A stretch of 37,064 nucleotides of DNA from Candidatus Tritonobacter lacicola (GCA_030765135.1 JAVCDC010000069.1:1-37064); one strand, 5' to 3'. Positions 8,335-16,495 are shown, numbered from the stretch's first letter. Notes: generated by a model not told the origin, from the letters alone. Numbers and translations: made by a program.

Positions 8335-9426
8335 ATGTCCATGGTCATTTTGAAAGGGATATTATCCGAGTCCTTCCGGCTGCTGAACGAGATGTCCCTG
8401 TATTTGCTCATCGGATTTCTATGCGCCGGGATACTTCACATCTTTATCTCCGCCCGGACGATAGCGAGGCATCTCGGCAAAGGCAATCTCCTCTCGGTGA
8501 TAAAGGCGTCACTGTTCGGCGTGCCGCTCCCACTGTGTTCCTGCGGGGTCATACCCGCCGCGATGTCCTTAAGGCGGGAAGGGGCAAGCAAAGGATCAAC
8601 CATATCATTTCTGATATCCACGCCGACGACGGGAGTCGACTCGATATTCGCGACATACGCCCTGCTGGGGCCGGTTTTTGCCGTTTACCGGGTCATAGCG
8701 TCTTTCACCGCCGGCGTGTTTTCCGGGATTTTATCCAATATTTTTCTCGGCCCGGATGGAACTTCTCAAAGAAAAGAATCGGATAAAAAATGCCCTGCAT
8801 GCGGAGAACCTGATTGCCAATTCAACCATTCCTTTATCGAAAGAGCCGGATCCGTATTCCACTACGCTTTCGTGGAACTTCTCTCCGGAATCAGCAAGTG
8901 GCTGCTGCTCGGAATCCTGATAGGCGGCGTCATCTCGTTCTTGATTCCGGATACGTTTTTCAGGGATTACATGGGCCGCGGCTGGCAGGCGATGATATTG
9001 ATGCTGATTATAGGCATCCCCATGTATGTATGCAGCACGGGCTCCATACCGATAGCCGCGGCGCTGATGTTCAAGGGGATGAGTCCCGGCGCGGCATTTG
9101 TTTTTCTTCTGGCCGGGCCCGCGACCAACACGGTAACCATCACAGTCGTCGGCAGGGAACTGGGCAAGAAGGCCCTGCTTATATACATAGTGACGATCTC
9201 TGTCTCTGCAATTCTTTTCGGAATCATCCTGAACATCATGTGGGACTGGATTGGAGCGCCGTCATTTGATTTTCACATCACGCACAAAATATTGCCCGCA
9301 TGGTTGAAAACATCGGCGACGGTAATCCTCTCCGGCCTCATAATCTATTCCCTGATCCGGAAGAGGCTGCCGGAAAGAAAGGAGGTGGTCGAAGAAACCG
9401 GCGGAAAACCCGGGACGTGCCACTAG
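8335..9426 (+). CDS. SO_0444-like metal efflux permease (DUF318/ArsP-related)
   Basis: A 363-residue membrane protein with about eight to ten hydrophobic segments. It belongs to the permease family that includes SO_0444 Cu/Zn exporters and is related to ArsP. Two internally related halves carry [17 protein letters not shown] (about 62-78) and [18 protein letters not shown]; the CSCG and CST cysteines are likely substrate ligands. The cytoplasmic loop between halves has CPACGEPDC, a probable metal-binding site, and the C terminus ends TCH. The start ATG (8335) has GAGGA upstream. Because it follows ogg by 5 nt, it may act in the same metal or oxidative stress response. The metal transported cannot be fixed from sequence. 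Confidence 0.88.
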   Translation: MSMVILKGILSESFRLLNEMSLYLLIGFLCAGILHIFISARTIARHLGKGNLLSVIKASLFGVPLPLCSCGVIPAAMSLRREGASKGSTISFLISTPTTGVDSIFATYALLGPVFAVYRVIASFTAGVFSGILSNIFLGPDGTSQRKESDKKCPACGEPDCQFNHSFIERAGSVFHYAFVELLSGISKWLLLGILIGGVISFLIPDTFFRDYMGRGWQAMILMLIIGIPMYVCSTGSIPIAAALMFKGMSPGAAFVFLLAGPATNTVTITVVGRELGKKALLIYIVTISVSAILFGIILNIMWDWIGAPSFDFHITHKILPAWLKTSATVILSGLIIYSLIRKRLPERKEVVEETGGKPGTCH

Positions 9427-9472
9427 AATACAACAAAAAGGCCCGGAAAACGGGCGGAAAGGAGAGTCGATC

Positions 9473-10045
9473 ATGGGACTGAAGGGATCACAGACGGAAA
9501 AGAACCTTATTGCGGCTTTCGCCGGAGAGTCACAGGCGCGAAATCGCTACACCTACTTCAGCGGCAAGGCGCGTAAGGAGGGCTTCAGACAGATCTCTGA
9601 GATATTCGAGGAGACCGCCAACCAGGAGAGGGAGCACGCCAAGCGCCTCTTCAAGTTCATGACCGGCGGCGAGGCCGAGGTTTCAGCGTCCTTCCCGTTC
9701 GGCATGATCGGTTGCACCGTGGACAACCTGAAGGCCGGCGCCGCGGGGGAGAACTACGAATGGACGGAGATGTACCCGTCATTCGCAAAGACGGCGCGTG
9801 AGGAAGGGTTCGAGGAAATAGCGAGCGCGATGGAGGCGATCGCGGTTGCCGAGAAGCAGCATGAGAAGCGGTACCTGGCGCTCGCGGAGAATATCGAGAA
9901 GGGCCGCGTCTTCAAGCGTGAGAAGCCGGTTGTCTGGCGCTGCCTCAACTGCGGCTATATCCACGAAGGGATAGAGGCCCCCGGGGCATGTCCCGCCTGC
10001 GCCCATCCGCAGGCCCATTTCGAGATGCTTGGAGAAAACTGGTAA
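9473..10045 (+). CDS. rbr: rubrerythrin
   Basis: A 190-residue canonical rubrerythrin, a cytoplasmic non-heme di-iron peroxidase that reduces H2O2 to water in anaerobes. The four-helix ferritin-like domain shows [11 protein letters not shown] (about 16-26), [13 protein letters not shown] (about 46-58) and [11 protein letters not shown], supplying the di-iron glutamates and histidine. The C-terminal rubredoxin-like domain binds one Fe(SCys)4: [12 protein letters not shown] and [18 protein letters not shown] lies 8 nt before the ATG. It heads the cluster of rubrerythrin, desulfoferrodoxin, ferritin-like protein, rubredoxin and flavodiiron genes, but a 370-nt repeat-filled gap separates it from dfx, so it may have its own transcript. 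Confidence 0.97.
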   Translation: MGLKGSQTEKNLIAAFAGESQARNRYTYFSGKARKEGFRQISEIFEETANQEREHAKRLFKFMTGGEAEVSASFPFGMIGCTVDNLKAGAAGENYEWTEMYPSFAKTAREEGFEEIASAMEAIAVAEKQHEKRYLALAENIEKGRVFKREKPVVWRCLNCGYIHEGIEAPGACPACAHPQAHFEMLGENW

Positions 10046-10116
10046 GGCAATGTCCGCCAATAAATTAGCTCGCTACGCTCGCAAATTTATGTGGCTCCGA
10101 CTGCGTCGGAGCATTA

Positions 10117-10207
10117 GTGGTAGCCGTCCCGAATGCTTTCGGGACGCCCGCTTCAGGAGGGGGTGCGGCTATCTTTGAAAATATGACAAATTCCTATACC
10201 ACCAAGT
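10117..10207. repeat. palindromic dispersed repeat (MITE-like), copy 1
   Basis: The 372-nt gap between rubrerythrin and dfx holds no gene. It contains this element, which starts GGTAGCCGTCCCGAA, includes a GTCCCGAA/TTCGGGAC hairpin, and closes GGGTGCGGCTATC, so its ends are inverted repeats. A longer copy lies at 30692-30820. Both copies continue into an identical AAATTCCTATACCA flank, which shows the repeated unit extends beyond the palindrome. Confidence 0.75.
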
Positions 10208-10306
10208 CACAAAAACACAAAGGTTTAAAATGGTGTAAAGTTAAAACATAAGGTTCTTCTCCAATTCAGTTGAAGCTGAACACTGGAATACCTCTTATAA
10301 GCAATA

Positions 10307-10337
10307 CCCTCTCCCCCCAATTTTTGGGGGGAGAGGG
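10307..10337. repeat. 12-bp perfect inverted repeat in the dfx upstream region
   Basis: CCCTCTCCCCCC (10307-10318) pairs perfectly with GGGGGGAGAGGG (10326-10337) around AATTTTT, followed by AAGGGTGAGGGGG. C-rich/G-rich repeats of this form are frequent in bacterial intergenic DNA. It could act as an mRNA 3'-end hairpin, although no T tract follows on the + strand. Confidence 0.7.
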
Positions 10338-10417
10338 AAGGGTGAGGGGGGTAATATATGGAGTGATTTTATCATCAACTATTTTGGAGAAGACCCAAAC
10401 ATAAAAGGAGGTATAAG

Positions 10418-10792
10418 ATGACGGAGAGACTCCAGGTTTATAAGTGCGAGGTCTGCGGAAACATCGTGGAGGTGCTGCACGCGGGGGCGGGACAGCTCGT
10501 CTGCTGCGGGCAGCCCATGAAACTCCAGGAAGAGAACACCATCGATGCGGCCCGTGAAAAACATGTTCCGGTAATCGAGAAGACCGGGGAGAGTATCAGG
10601 GTCAAGGTGGGAAGCGTGCCGCACCCTATGGAGGAAAATCACTACATCGAATGGATTCAACTCGGAACGGGAGAGAAGGGCTGCGGTCAGTTCCTGAAGC
10701 CGGGCGGTTCACCCGAGGCTCTCTTCCCGGCCGTCGACGGGCAGGTCATTGCCCGCGCCTACTGCAATCTCCACGGCCTGTGGAAAAGCTAA
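10418..10792 (+). CDS. dfx: desulfoferrodoxin (superoxide reductase)
   Basis: A 124-residue two-iron superoxide reductase that reduces superoxide to peroxide in the cytoplasm without releasing O2. The N-terminal desulforedoxin domain has C10-x2-C13 and a CC pair at 29-30 for its Fe(SCys)4 centre. The catalytic Fe(His)4Cys centre is visible as [20 protein letters not shown] and the C-terminal CNLHGLWKS with its cysteine and histidine. The conserved glutamate and lysine near the site (EKHVPVIEK) are kept. A GGAGGT ribosome site lies 6-8 nt upstream of the ATG. The next gene starts 17 nt after its stop, so it shares a transcript with the ferritin-like gene. The peroxide made here is a substrate for the neighbouring rubrerythrin. 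Confidence 0.97.
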   Translation: MTERLQVYKCEVCGNIVEVLHAGAGQLVCCGQPMKLQEENTIDAAREKHVPVIEKTGESIRVKVGSVPHPMEENHYIEWIQLGTGEKGCGQFLKPGGSPEALFPAVDGQVIARAYCNLHGLWKS

Positions 10793-10809
10793 GTGAATAG
10801 GGGGTAAAA

Positions 10810-11316
10810 ATGGGGATTCGATTCAACGCTGATGAGATCTTCGAGATCGCCGAACAGATTGAAAGGAATGGTGCCAGGTTCTATCGAAAGGGTGCCGAGG
10901 GGATCGGCGATGCCGAAAACCGGAAGCTCCTACTCGATCTGGCCGTCATGGAGGACGACCACGAAAGGACCTTCGCCTCCATGAGAACGGAGCTGACCAA
11001 GGAGGAAAAGAAGCCTACAGTCTTCGATCCCGAAGAGCAGGCGCCCGCATACCTCCGGGACCTGGCCGACGGGCATGTCTTCGACATGCGGAGAGACCCT
11101 TCGGAGACGCTCACAGGCAAGGAGACTATGGAGGATATCCTCCGCAAGGCAATCGATGTGGAAAAGGATTCCGTGATCTTCTACCTCGGGATGAAGGAAA
11201 TGGTTCCGGCAAGGCTTGGGGGAGCAAGGGTGGATGCCATCATACACGAGGAGATGGAGCACATAGTCACCTTGAAGGGGAAGCTCGCTTCACTTATTAC
11301 CAGTAGAGTAAAATAG
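10810..11316 (+). CDS. ferritin-like/rubrerythrin-family di-iron protein without rubredoxin domain
   Basis: A 168-residue four-helix di-iron protein. The helices carry EIAEQIERNGARFYRKGA (about 11-28), LLLDLAVMEDDHERTF, AIDVEKDSVIFYLGM and IIHEEMEHIVTLKGKL, giving the paired E and ExxH ligands. There is no cysteine-rich rubredoxin domain. Relatives are annotated as ferritin-family or rubrerythrin-like proteins and probably act in peroxide reduction or iron handling. It lies 17 nt after dfx and has GGGGTAAAA before the ATG. A palindromic repeat follows its stop and separates it from rubredoxin. The substrate is not established. Confidence 0.88.
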   Translation: MGIRFNADEIFEIAEQIERNGARFYRKGAEGIGDAENRKLLLDLAVMEDDHERTFASMRTELTKEEKKPTVFDPEEQAPAYLRDLADGHVFDMRRDPSETLTGKETMEDILRKAIDVEKDSVIFYLGMKEMVPARLGGARVDAIIHEEMEHIVTLKGKLASLITSRVK

Positions 11317-11323
11317 TTCAATT

Positions 11324-11415
11324 TGTCATTGCGAGGAGCGGAGCGACGGAGCAATCCCAATGCCTTGCGAACCAAGAGATTGCTTCGCCCCGATAAATCG
11401 GGGCTCGCAATGACA
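11324..11415. repeat. palindromic intergenic repeat (GTCATTGCGAG type)
   Basis: The ends are perfect inverted repeats: TGTCATTGCGAG (11324-11335) and CTCGCAATGACA (11404-11415). GAGCAATC and GATTGCTTCG form inner arms, and CCCCGATAAATCGGGG is a nested hairpin. Elements with GTCATTGCGAG ends are a widespread class of non-coding bacterial repeats. This copy fills most of the gap before the rubredoxin gene. Confidence 0.9.
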
Positions 11416-11503
11416 GAGTGTTATGTAATTAACCTATTTTTACGCTCGGAGTAATAAAAGATAACAGTCTGAAGCTAAAACAACAACAACAGGAGGCAGT
11501 AAA

Positions 11504-11665
11504 ATGGACAAGTACGTATGCACAATTTGCGGCTACGTGTACGACCCGGAGAACGGCGATCCCGATAAGGGGGTCCCCGCGGGGACCCCCTTCGAGAAGG
11601 TCCCCGACGACTGGGTCTGTCCTATATGCGGGGCGGGAAAGGACGACTTCGAGAAGGAGGCATAA
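11504..11665 (+). CDS. rub: rubredoxin
   Basis: A 53-residue rubredoxin, a one-electron carrier with a single Fe(SCys)4 centre. The ligands are C6-x2-C9 ([11 protein letters not shown]) and C39-x2-C42 ([13 protein letters not shown]); the fold residues Y11, Y13, W37 and the [11 protein letters not shown] turn are all present. An AGGAGG ribosome site lies 8 nt upstream. The flavodiiron gene starts two bases after its stop, with its own ribosome site inside the rubredoxin 3' end, so the two are coupled. Rubredoxin is the known electron donor to flavodiiron proteins and can also supply rubrerythrin and superoxide reductase. Confidence 0.97.
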   Translation: MDKYVCTICGYVYDPENGDPDKGVPAGTPFEKVPDDWVCPICGAGKDDFEKEA

Positions 11666-11667
11666 GG

Positions 11668-12846
11668 ATGGAGCCTGTAGAAGTAAAGCAGGGCATCTAC
11701 TGGGTCGGCGGCATAGACTGGGACCTTCGAAACTTCCACGGATACATTACACAGCGGGGGTCAACCTACAACGCCTACCTCATAGTGGACGAGAAGATCG
11801 TCCTCGTCGACACGGTGAAGCACTACCTCTTCGACGAGATGCTGGCTCGCATCAGAAAGGTCGTTGATCCCTCAAAGATAGACTACATCGTCGCCAACCA
11901 CGTCGAGATGGACCACTCGGGGTGCCTGGTCGGGATGGCTGAGATAGCTGAAAAAGCCGTGGTCCTCACCTCCCCGAAAGGGGAGGAGGGACTAAGGCGG
12001 CATTTCAAGAAGGACCTTAATTTCAGGATCGTTCAGAACGGCGAGACGGTGAACATCGGCAAACGCGACTTGCAATTTTTCCACATGCCCATGGTCCACT
12101 GGCCCGACTCCATGGCGACCTACTGCCCGCAGGAGAAGCTTCTCCTCCCAAACGACGCCTTCGGCCAGCACATCGCCACAGCCGAACGCTTCGACGACGA
12201 GGTCCCTTTCGACATCCTACGCGAGGAGGCGGCGAAATACTACGCGAACATAGTCCTCCCCTACGGCTCTCAGGTCCAGAAGGTGCTCCATGCCCTATCA
12301 TCGCTGGAGATCGATATGATCGGGCCCAGCCACGGCATCATCTGGCGCTCGCACATCCCGGACATTCTCGCTGCATACGAAAAATGGGCGAACAACGACA
12401 CGGATAAAAAAGCCCTCATCGTCTACGACACGATGTGGGGCAGCACCAGGAAGATGGCATACGCCCTCAAAGACGGCCTCGAGGAGTGCGGAATCCCCGT
12501 GACCATGCGCAACCTCGAGCTGACGCACATATCGGACATCATGGCGGACGTCCTCGAATCCAGAGCCATCCTAATCGGCTCGCCCACGCTCAACAAGGGG
12601 ATGATGCCGACAATCGGAGCCCTTCTCACCTACCTCACGGGCCTGTGTCCGAAGAAGCGGACAGGCATGGCGTTCGGCTCGTACGGCTGGGCGGAGAAAT
12701 CGGTCGGTGAGATCGAGGAGGCCATGAAGGCCATGAAATGGGATGTGCCCATCGACGGCCCGAGAATTCGGTACGTTCCGGATCCGGAGGAGCTTGAGGA
12801 GGTTCGGGAAACGGGCAAACAACTCGGGGCTATAATCAATAAATGA
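11668..12846 (+). CDS. fprA: A-type flavoprotein (flavodiiron O2/NO reductase)
   Basis: A 392-residue class A flavodiiron protein that reduces O2 to water and/or NO to N2O. The metallo-beta-lactamase-like N-terminal domain has the di-iron ligands H78-x-E80-x-D82, H144, D163 and H222, the spacing of the rubredoxin:oxygen oxidoreductase of Desulfovibrio. The C-terminal flavodoxin domain starts near residue 249 with the FMN loop YDTMWGSTRKMA and later SPTLNKGMMP and GSYGWAEKS. The ATG at 11668 is chosen because it follows GGAGGCATAAGG; the open frame extends upstream only through rubredoxin. It is the terminal reductase fed by the adjacent rubredoxin. Whether O2 or NO is preferred cannot be told from sequence. 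Confidence 0.97.
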   Translation: MEPVEVKQGIYWVGGIDWDLRNFHGYITQRGSTYNAYLIVDEKIVLVDTVKHYLFDEMLARIRKVVDPSKIDYIVANHVEMDHSGCLVGMAEIAEKAVVLTSPKGEEGLRRHFKKDLNFRIVQNGETVNIGKRDLQFFHMPMVHWPDSMATYCPQEKLLLPNDAFGQHIATAERFDDEVPFDILREEAAKYYANIVLPYGSQVQKVLHALSSLEIDMIGPSHGIIWRSHIPDILAAYEKWANNDTDKKALIVYDTMWGSTRKMAYALKDGLEECGIPVTMRNLELTHISDIMADVLESRAILIGSPTLNKGMMPTIGALLTYLTGLCPKKRTGMAFGSYGWAEKSVGEIEEAMKAMKWDVPIDGPRIRYVPDPEELEEVRETGKQLGAIINK

Positions 12847-12937
12847 GGTTTCCCTTCAAATCTTTAGAGCCTGAATCCTAAATGACTATTCAGATAAAAT
12901 CCCCTCTCCGCCTATCGGCTTAGCTTTACCAACATCT

Positions 12938-12958
12938 CCCCTCCCCTGGCGGGAGGGG
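12938..12958. repeat. C-rich/G-rich hairpin after the flavodiiron gene
   Basis: CCCCTCCC (12938-12945) pairs with GGGAGGGG (12951-12958) over a 5-nt loop. No T tract follows, so a terminator role is uncertain; the upstream 12900s stretch is also C-rich (CCCCTCTCC), as in the repeat at 10307. Confidence 0.5.
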
Positions 12959-12982
12959 GTTAGAACATAAGGAGATTCAAAA

Positions 12983-13150
12983 ATGGTAACTAAAATCATT
13001 GCCGGGATCGTCATCGGCGGCGGCGCAGGCTTCGCCGGTGGATACTTCGGAAGGTGTTCATCCGGCACGTGTCCCCTCACGAGCAACTACTACATAAGCA
13101 CCATTATCGGCGCCGTAATCGGCTTCTTGATCGCCACAGCAAGAAGATAA
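12983..13150 (+). CDS. small two-helix membrane protein (DUF6132-like)
   Basis: A 55-residue protein starting at ATG 12983 behind AAGGAG. It has two glycine-rich hydrophobic segments (KIIAGIVIGGGAGFAGGYFG and ISTIIGAVIGFLIATA) joined by RCSSGTCPLTSN. The cysteine pair C25/C30 in a CSSGxCPLTSN loop is the signature of a small, widespread family of unknown function (DUF6132-like in my recollection). It is often found near sulfur- and thiol-related genes. Here it follows the flavodiiron gene. The loop could bind a metal or form a disulfide. No experimental role is known to me. Confidence 0.75.
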   Translation: MVTKIIAGIVIGGGAGFAGGYFGRCSSGTCPLTSNYYISTIIGAVIGFLIATARR

Positions 13151-13191
13151 CGCGACGACCCCATTATGGACGTAGGCCAAAGACGCAAGGC

Positions 13192-13392
13192 ATGGCACGG
13201 AGAGGAATGGCACACGCCGAATCGATAATCATAACCATCGTCTTCCTCTTCATCTTAGGCTTCTTCAAGACAAGGATAACTAAAGTGCACTGGCTGAAGA
13301 GTGTCATGGAGACACTGATGATCGGCGTCATGTCCATCCTTGTCGGCCCCGTCCGGTTCATCCGCTGCGGACTATCATGCGATGCAGTCTAA
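13192..13392 (+). pseudogene. C-terminal fragment of a VIT1/CCC1-family transporter
   Basis: The frame from about 13192 encodes a hydrophobic helix (IIITIVFLFILGFFKTR) and a second one (SVMETLMIGVMSILVG). This resembles the last two membrane segments of VIT1/CCC1 iron/manganese transporters (ALGxxKxRxxxxxWxxSxxExLxIG). The N-terminal three helices are missing: upstream DNA in this frame is only the shadow of the small membrane protein. It also reads on into the start of menA. It is probably a decayed gene end rather than a functional two-helix protein. Confidence 0.45.
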
Positions 13393-14282
13393 GTACATGG
13401 TTTCGGGTTTCGAGGATTAATTTTCTGCCCGTCTCCCTCCTTCCCTACACGGTGGGAGCTCTGTGGGGGCTCCGCTCGGGCGCCTTCAGCTTCGGCGTCT
13501 TCATCGTGGGTCTGGCCGGCACGGGCCTCGTTCATGTCACCGCCAACCTCTTCAACGAGTACTGGGATTTCCGCCAGGGCGCAGATTCCCTGATGGGGGA
13601 GTATTCCCCTCACTACGGCGGTTCGCGTTCCATCCAGCGGGGCGCGGTAGCTCCCTCCTCCGTGCGCCGTGCCGCGTGGCTCTGTCTCGTGAGCGCCCTG
13701 GCTTCCGGCTTCGTCCTTTCAGTGATACTGATGAGTCCCCTCCTTCTCGGCATGATCGTCGGGGCGGCTTTCATCGCATGGGCCTATACCGCGCGCCCCC
13801 TCTCTCTCTCATACCGCGGTCTGGGAGAGGCATCGCTTTTTATCGCCTTCGGCCCCCTGCTCGTGGGAGGCGGGTACTATCTGCAGGCAATGCGCCTCGA
13901 TCTGTCGGTCATTCTCCTCTCGGTGCCTTCAGGCCTGCTGGTCACGGCCCTGCTGGTGGCGAACGAAGTGGCCGACGTCCGGACCGACTCCCACGCCGGC
14001 AAGGCGAATCTCGCCGTACGATGGGGAGCAGGCCGCGCCTCCGTCCTGGTGGCGGCCTTCCTTCTCCTCGCCTATCTGGTCACCGGGACGGCGACCGTGT
14101 GCGGCGTTTTCTCCCCCGCGTTTCTCTTTTCATTTCTCACGGCTCCCCTGGCGCTGCAGTCGTTTCTCTCTTTGAGGAGGTCGATTTCCGCCGGCGCGGG
14201 ATTCCGGGAGAGCAGCGCGGGAATGTTCAGGTTCTTTTGCCTCTATCATTGTAGTATCGCGCTGATTATAATGCTGACGTGA
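13377..14282 (+). CDS. menA: UbiA-family prenyltransferase, MenA-like (1,4-dihydroxy-2-naphthoate prenyltransferase)
   Basis: A 301-residue integral membrane prenyltransferase with about eight hydrophobic helices. The first Asp-rich motif is NLFNEYWDFRQGAD (about 57-70), which binds prenyl diphosphate-Mg. The second is NEVADVRTDSHAGK (about 191-204). WFRVSRINFLPVSLLPYTVG at the N terminus is typical of MenA, which attaches the polyprenyl chain to dihydroxynaphthoate in menaquinone synthesis. The next gene starts inside its stop codon and makes the prenyl chain, which supports a quinone role over heme O or chlorophyll-type UbiA enzymes. The ATG lies within the preceding fragment frame and lacks a strong ribosome site, so the start is approximate. 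Confidence 0.85.
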   Translation: MRCSLSTWFRVSRINFLPVSLLPYTVGALWGLRSGAFSFGVFIVGLAGTGLVHVTANLFNEYWDFRQGADSLMGEYSPHYGGSRSIQRGAVAPSSVRRAAWLCLVSALASGFVLSVILMSPLLLGMIVGAAFIAWAYTARPLSLSYRGLGEASLFIAFGPLLVGGGYYLQAMRLDLSVILLSVPSGLLVTALLVANEVADVRTDSHAGKANLAVRWGAGRASVLVAAFLLLAYLVTGTATVCGVFSPAFLFSFLTAPLALQSFLSLRRSISAGAGFRESSAGMFRFFCLYHCSIALIIMLT

Positions 14283-15253
14283 GACCTGATACGCATACGG
14301 ATCTTGCACGCCTCGACGGAAGGATCGCCGAACTGCTGGACACTTCACCGTCTTTTCTTTCCGATCTTCGCCGCCTCACCCTTAGCTCCAGGGGCAAAAA
14401 GCTGCGCGGGAGGATCATTCTGGTTCTCGGCGATTTCCTCTCCGCGGACGGGGAGAAGCTTCTCGAGGCCGCCGCCGCCGTTGAGACCGTCCACCTTGCC
14501 ACGCTCATTCATGACGACATAATCGATCGCGCGGACAGGCGGCGTTCCGGGACCGCGCTTCACCGGTCCAAGGGTATCGTCCCCGCCGTCCTGTACGGCG
14601 ACATTCTTTTTACGCGCGGGGCCGCCGCGATCCATTCCATCGGAAAACGCCGTCTGACGGAGCTGTTCCTGGCGACGGTCCATTCTCTCTGCTCCGGCGA
14701 GATCCTCGAGTCGGAGCTGGCGGGAAGGTTCCCATGGAAGGTGCGTGATTATTACCGGGTAATCGATTTGAAGACGGCTTCCCTCTTCCGTTTTTGCTGC
14801 CGGGCGCCCGGCATCATCGCCGGCCTGGGCGGCCGGAGACTCGAGGTCCTCGACCGATTCGGCTTCAACCTAGGCATCTTCTACCAGATCTGCGATGATT
14901 GCATGGATTTCGCGCCTTCTTCCCCCTCCTCCGGCAAGATCGGCCTGATGGACCTCAAGAACGGCGTCCCCAACCTCCCGGTGGCGCTCGCGGCCCGTGA
15001 CCCGCATCTGAAAGAAATGCTCGCGAAGGCCCTCCGTCCGGGCGCCGACAACAGCCGTGTACGCCGGCTGGCGGCCCTCGTGCGGAAGGGAGGGTTCGTG
15101 AGGAAGGCCGGCCGGACCGCCTCGGTGTACCTTGATAGTGCGCAGGATGATTTGAAGACGATACGGGCATGGGGGAAGGAGCGCTCGCCGGGCCTGCTGG
15201 AGGGGTATATGGAAGAGCTGGGGCGCTTACTCACGCGGGCGGCAGGGGATTGA
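14279..15253 (+). CDS. all-trans polyprenyl diphosphate synthase (IspB/HepT type)
   Basis: A 324-residue trans-isoprenyl diphosphate synthase that makes the long side chain for quinones. The first Asp-rich motif is HDDIIDRADRRR (about 79-90, DDxxD), the second is QICDDCMDF (DDxxD). GKKLRGRI near residue 37-44 and the LYGDILFTRGA segment are also diagnostic. The GTG start overlaps the menA stop (GTGA), so translation is coupled. Chain length is set by residues before the first motif; VETVHLATLIHDD has small residues there, which suggests a long-chain product, but this is inference. Its placement between menA and a quinone-reducing dehydrogenase makes a menaquinone tail the likely product. Confidence 0.88.
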   Translation: MRPDTHTDLARLDGRIAELLDTSPSFLSDLRRLTLSSRGKKLRGRIILVLGDFLSADGEKLLEAAAAVETVHLATLIHDDIIDRADRRRSGTALHRSKGIVPAVLYGDILFTRGAAAIHSIGKRRLTELFLATVHSLCSGEILESELAGRFPWKVRDYYRVIDLKTASLFRFCCRAPGIIAGLGGRRLEVLDRFGFNLGIFYQICDDCMDFAPSSPSSGKIGLMDLKNGVPNLPVALAARDPHLKEMLAKALRPGADNSRVRRLAALVRKGGFVRKAGRTASVYLDSAQDDLKTIRAWGKERSPGLLEGYMEELGRLLTRAAGD

Positions 15254-15255
15254 CG

Positions 15256-16437
15256 GTGGCCTCTCCCATGATTGTTGTGGCGGGGGGCGGCTTTGCCGGT
15301 TTGCGCCTGATCGAATCGCTTCGCGCCCGCGATGCCGACCTGGGGATCACCCTCATCGATCCGCGGGCCGAGGCGGTCTTTTTGCCCCTGCTTCCCGACG
15401 TTGTCGCCGGCAAGGTACGGGACAGGAGGCTCCTGTATCCCCTCTCGAAGTTTTGCGCCGATCGTCGCGTCGAGCTGGTATGCGGGCGCGCGGCGAAACT
15501 CGAGGGGGAGCGCGCCGTCATTCTCGAGGGCGACAGGAAGGTCCCCTTCGATTACCTTGCAGTTTGTTGCGGCGCGGAACCGGACTTCCACGGGAACGAA
15601 GACGCGCATCGTCTGGCCTACACCCTCTATAGCGCGCGCGACGCTCTCAGGCTGCGTGAGAGGGTGAAGGCGGTCGCGGCCGCCGGACGTCCGCACACCT
15701 TCATCGTCATCGGGGGCGGCTATACGGGATTGGAGACGGCCACGGCTCTCGGATACCTTCTGGCGCGGCTGATTCGCTCGGGGACAATCTCACCTTTTTT
15801 CATTCGCGTCGTCGAGCTCGCGCCGAAGGTGCTGGGGGGTCTGCCGGAGTCGATAGCGGACCCCGTGCGGCGCGAGGTCGATCATCTGGGAATCCGCCTC
15901 TCCGTCTCGGCGACCATCGGCGATATGAACGAGAAGTTCGTCGAGATCGATGGCGAGAGGGTCACCGACTTCACCCTCATCTGGTCCGCTGGCGTCAGGG
16001 TCGTTGATTTTGTTCGGTCAATCGAGGCGGATAAGGACAAGCAGGGGAGGCTCGTCGTCGATCCCGACCTGCGGCTTCCCTCTTCGCGGAATATCTACGC
16101 CCTGGGCGATTGCGCTCACTTCGAAGCCGGCGGCGGACCCCTCCGGATGGCGGTTCAATTCTCATGGGCGCAGGGTCCCGTTGCGGCTGAAAATATCCTC
16201 AGGCAGATAGGGGGCCGCGAGCCGCACGCCTATAAACCCCGCGATTTCGGCTATCTTGTCCCTCTCGCGTCGTGGCGTGCCTGGGGAAAGGTGGGCGGAG
16301 CCACCGTGGGGGGCATGGTCGGTTCGTTCTTCCACTATTTCATGTGTATTTTTCGTACGAAAAGATGCAGAAACAAAATCGGGATTGTCTGGGACCTCGT
16401 TTCTGTTCGTCGCCGTGTAGGGTCAAAACTTCTTTGA
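15256..16437 (+). CDS. type-II NADH dehydrogenase-like FAD oxidoreductase
   Basis: A two-dinucleotide-fold flavoprotein of about 393 residues. The FAD motif is IVVAGGGFAGL at the N terminus. The NAD(P) motif is FIVIGGGYTGLETA (about 152-165). NIYALGDCAHF is the second FAD contact. VFLPLLPDVVAGKV and the C-terminal FHYFMCIF stretch match NDH-2 proteins, which oxidise NADH and reduce membrane quinone without pumping. I choose GTG 15256 because AGGGG lies 7 nt upstream; ATG 15268 is an alternative. It starts 3 nt after the prenyl synthase stop. The C terminus is basic (KRCRNK, VRRRVGSK), unlike the usual amphipathic helix. A relative such as sulfide:quinone reductase is less likely because its catalytic cysteines are not evident. 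Confidence 0.85.
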   Translation: MASPMIVVAGGGFAGLRLIESLRARDADLGITLIDPRAEAVFLPLLPDVVAGKVRDRRLLYPLSKFCADRRVELVCGRAAKLEGERAVILEGDRKVPFDYLAVCCGAEPDFHGNEDAHRLAYTLYSARDALRLRERVKAVAAAGRPHTFIVIGGGYTGLETATALGYLLARLIRSGTISPFFIRVVELAPKVLGGLPESIADPVRREVDHLGIRLSVSATIGDMNEKFVEIDGERVTDFTLIWSAGVRVVDFVRSIEADKDKQGRLVVDPDLRLPSSRNIYALGDCAHFEAGGGPLRMAVQFSWAQGPVAAENILRQIGGREPHAYKPRDFGYLVPLASWRAWGKVGGATVGGMVGSFFHYFMCIFRTKRCRNKIGIVWDLVSVRRRVGSKLL

Positions 16438-16454
16438 GGAAATAAGAAAAAGTA

Positions 16455-16484
16455 TTGGACAGGATTAACGGGATTAACAGGATG
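16455..16484 (+). repeat. short dispersed repeat (GGACAGGAT type), copy 2
   Basis: TTGGACAGGATTAAC followed by GGGATTAACAGGATG. The first 15 bases are identical to 5226-5240. It lies just after the NADH dehydrogenase gene, at the left border of the accessory island. Confidence 0.55.
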
Positions 16485-16495
16485 AAAAAATATAT

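Noticed and set aside
10046-11503. CRISPR array in the repeat-rich spacers around dfx and rubredoxin
   Set aside because: The repeats are different palindromic families, not regularly spaced identical units, and no cas genes occur.
13463-14254. 263-residue + frame inside menA
   Set aside because: Alternate-frame shadow with extreme Arg/Pro/Gly composition; menA has both Asp-rich motifs in the other frame.
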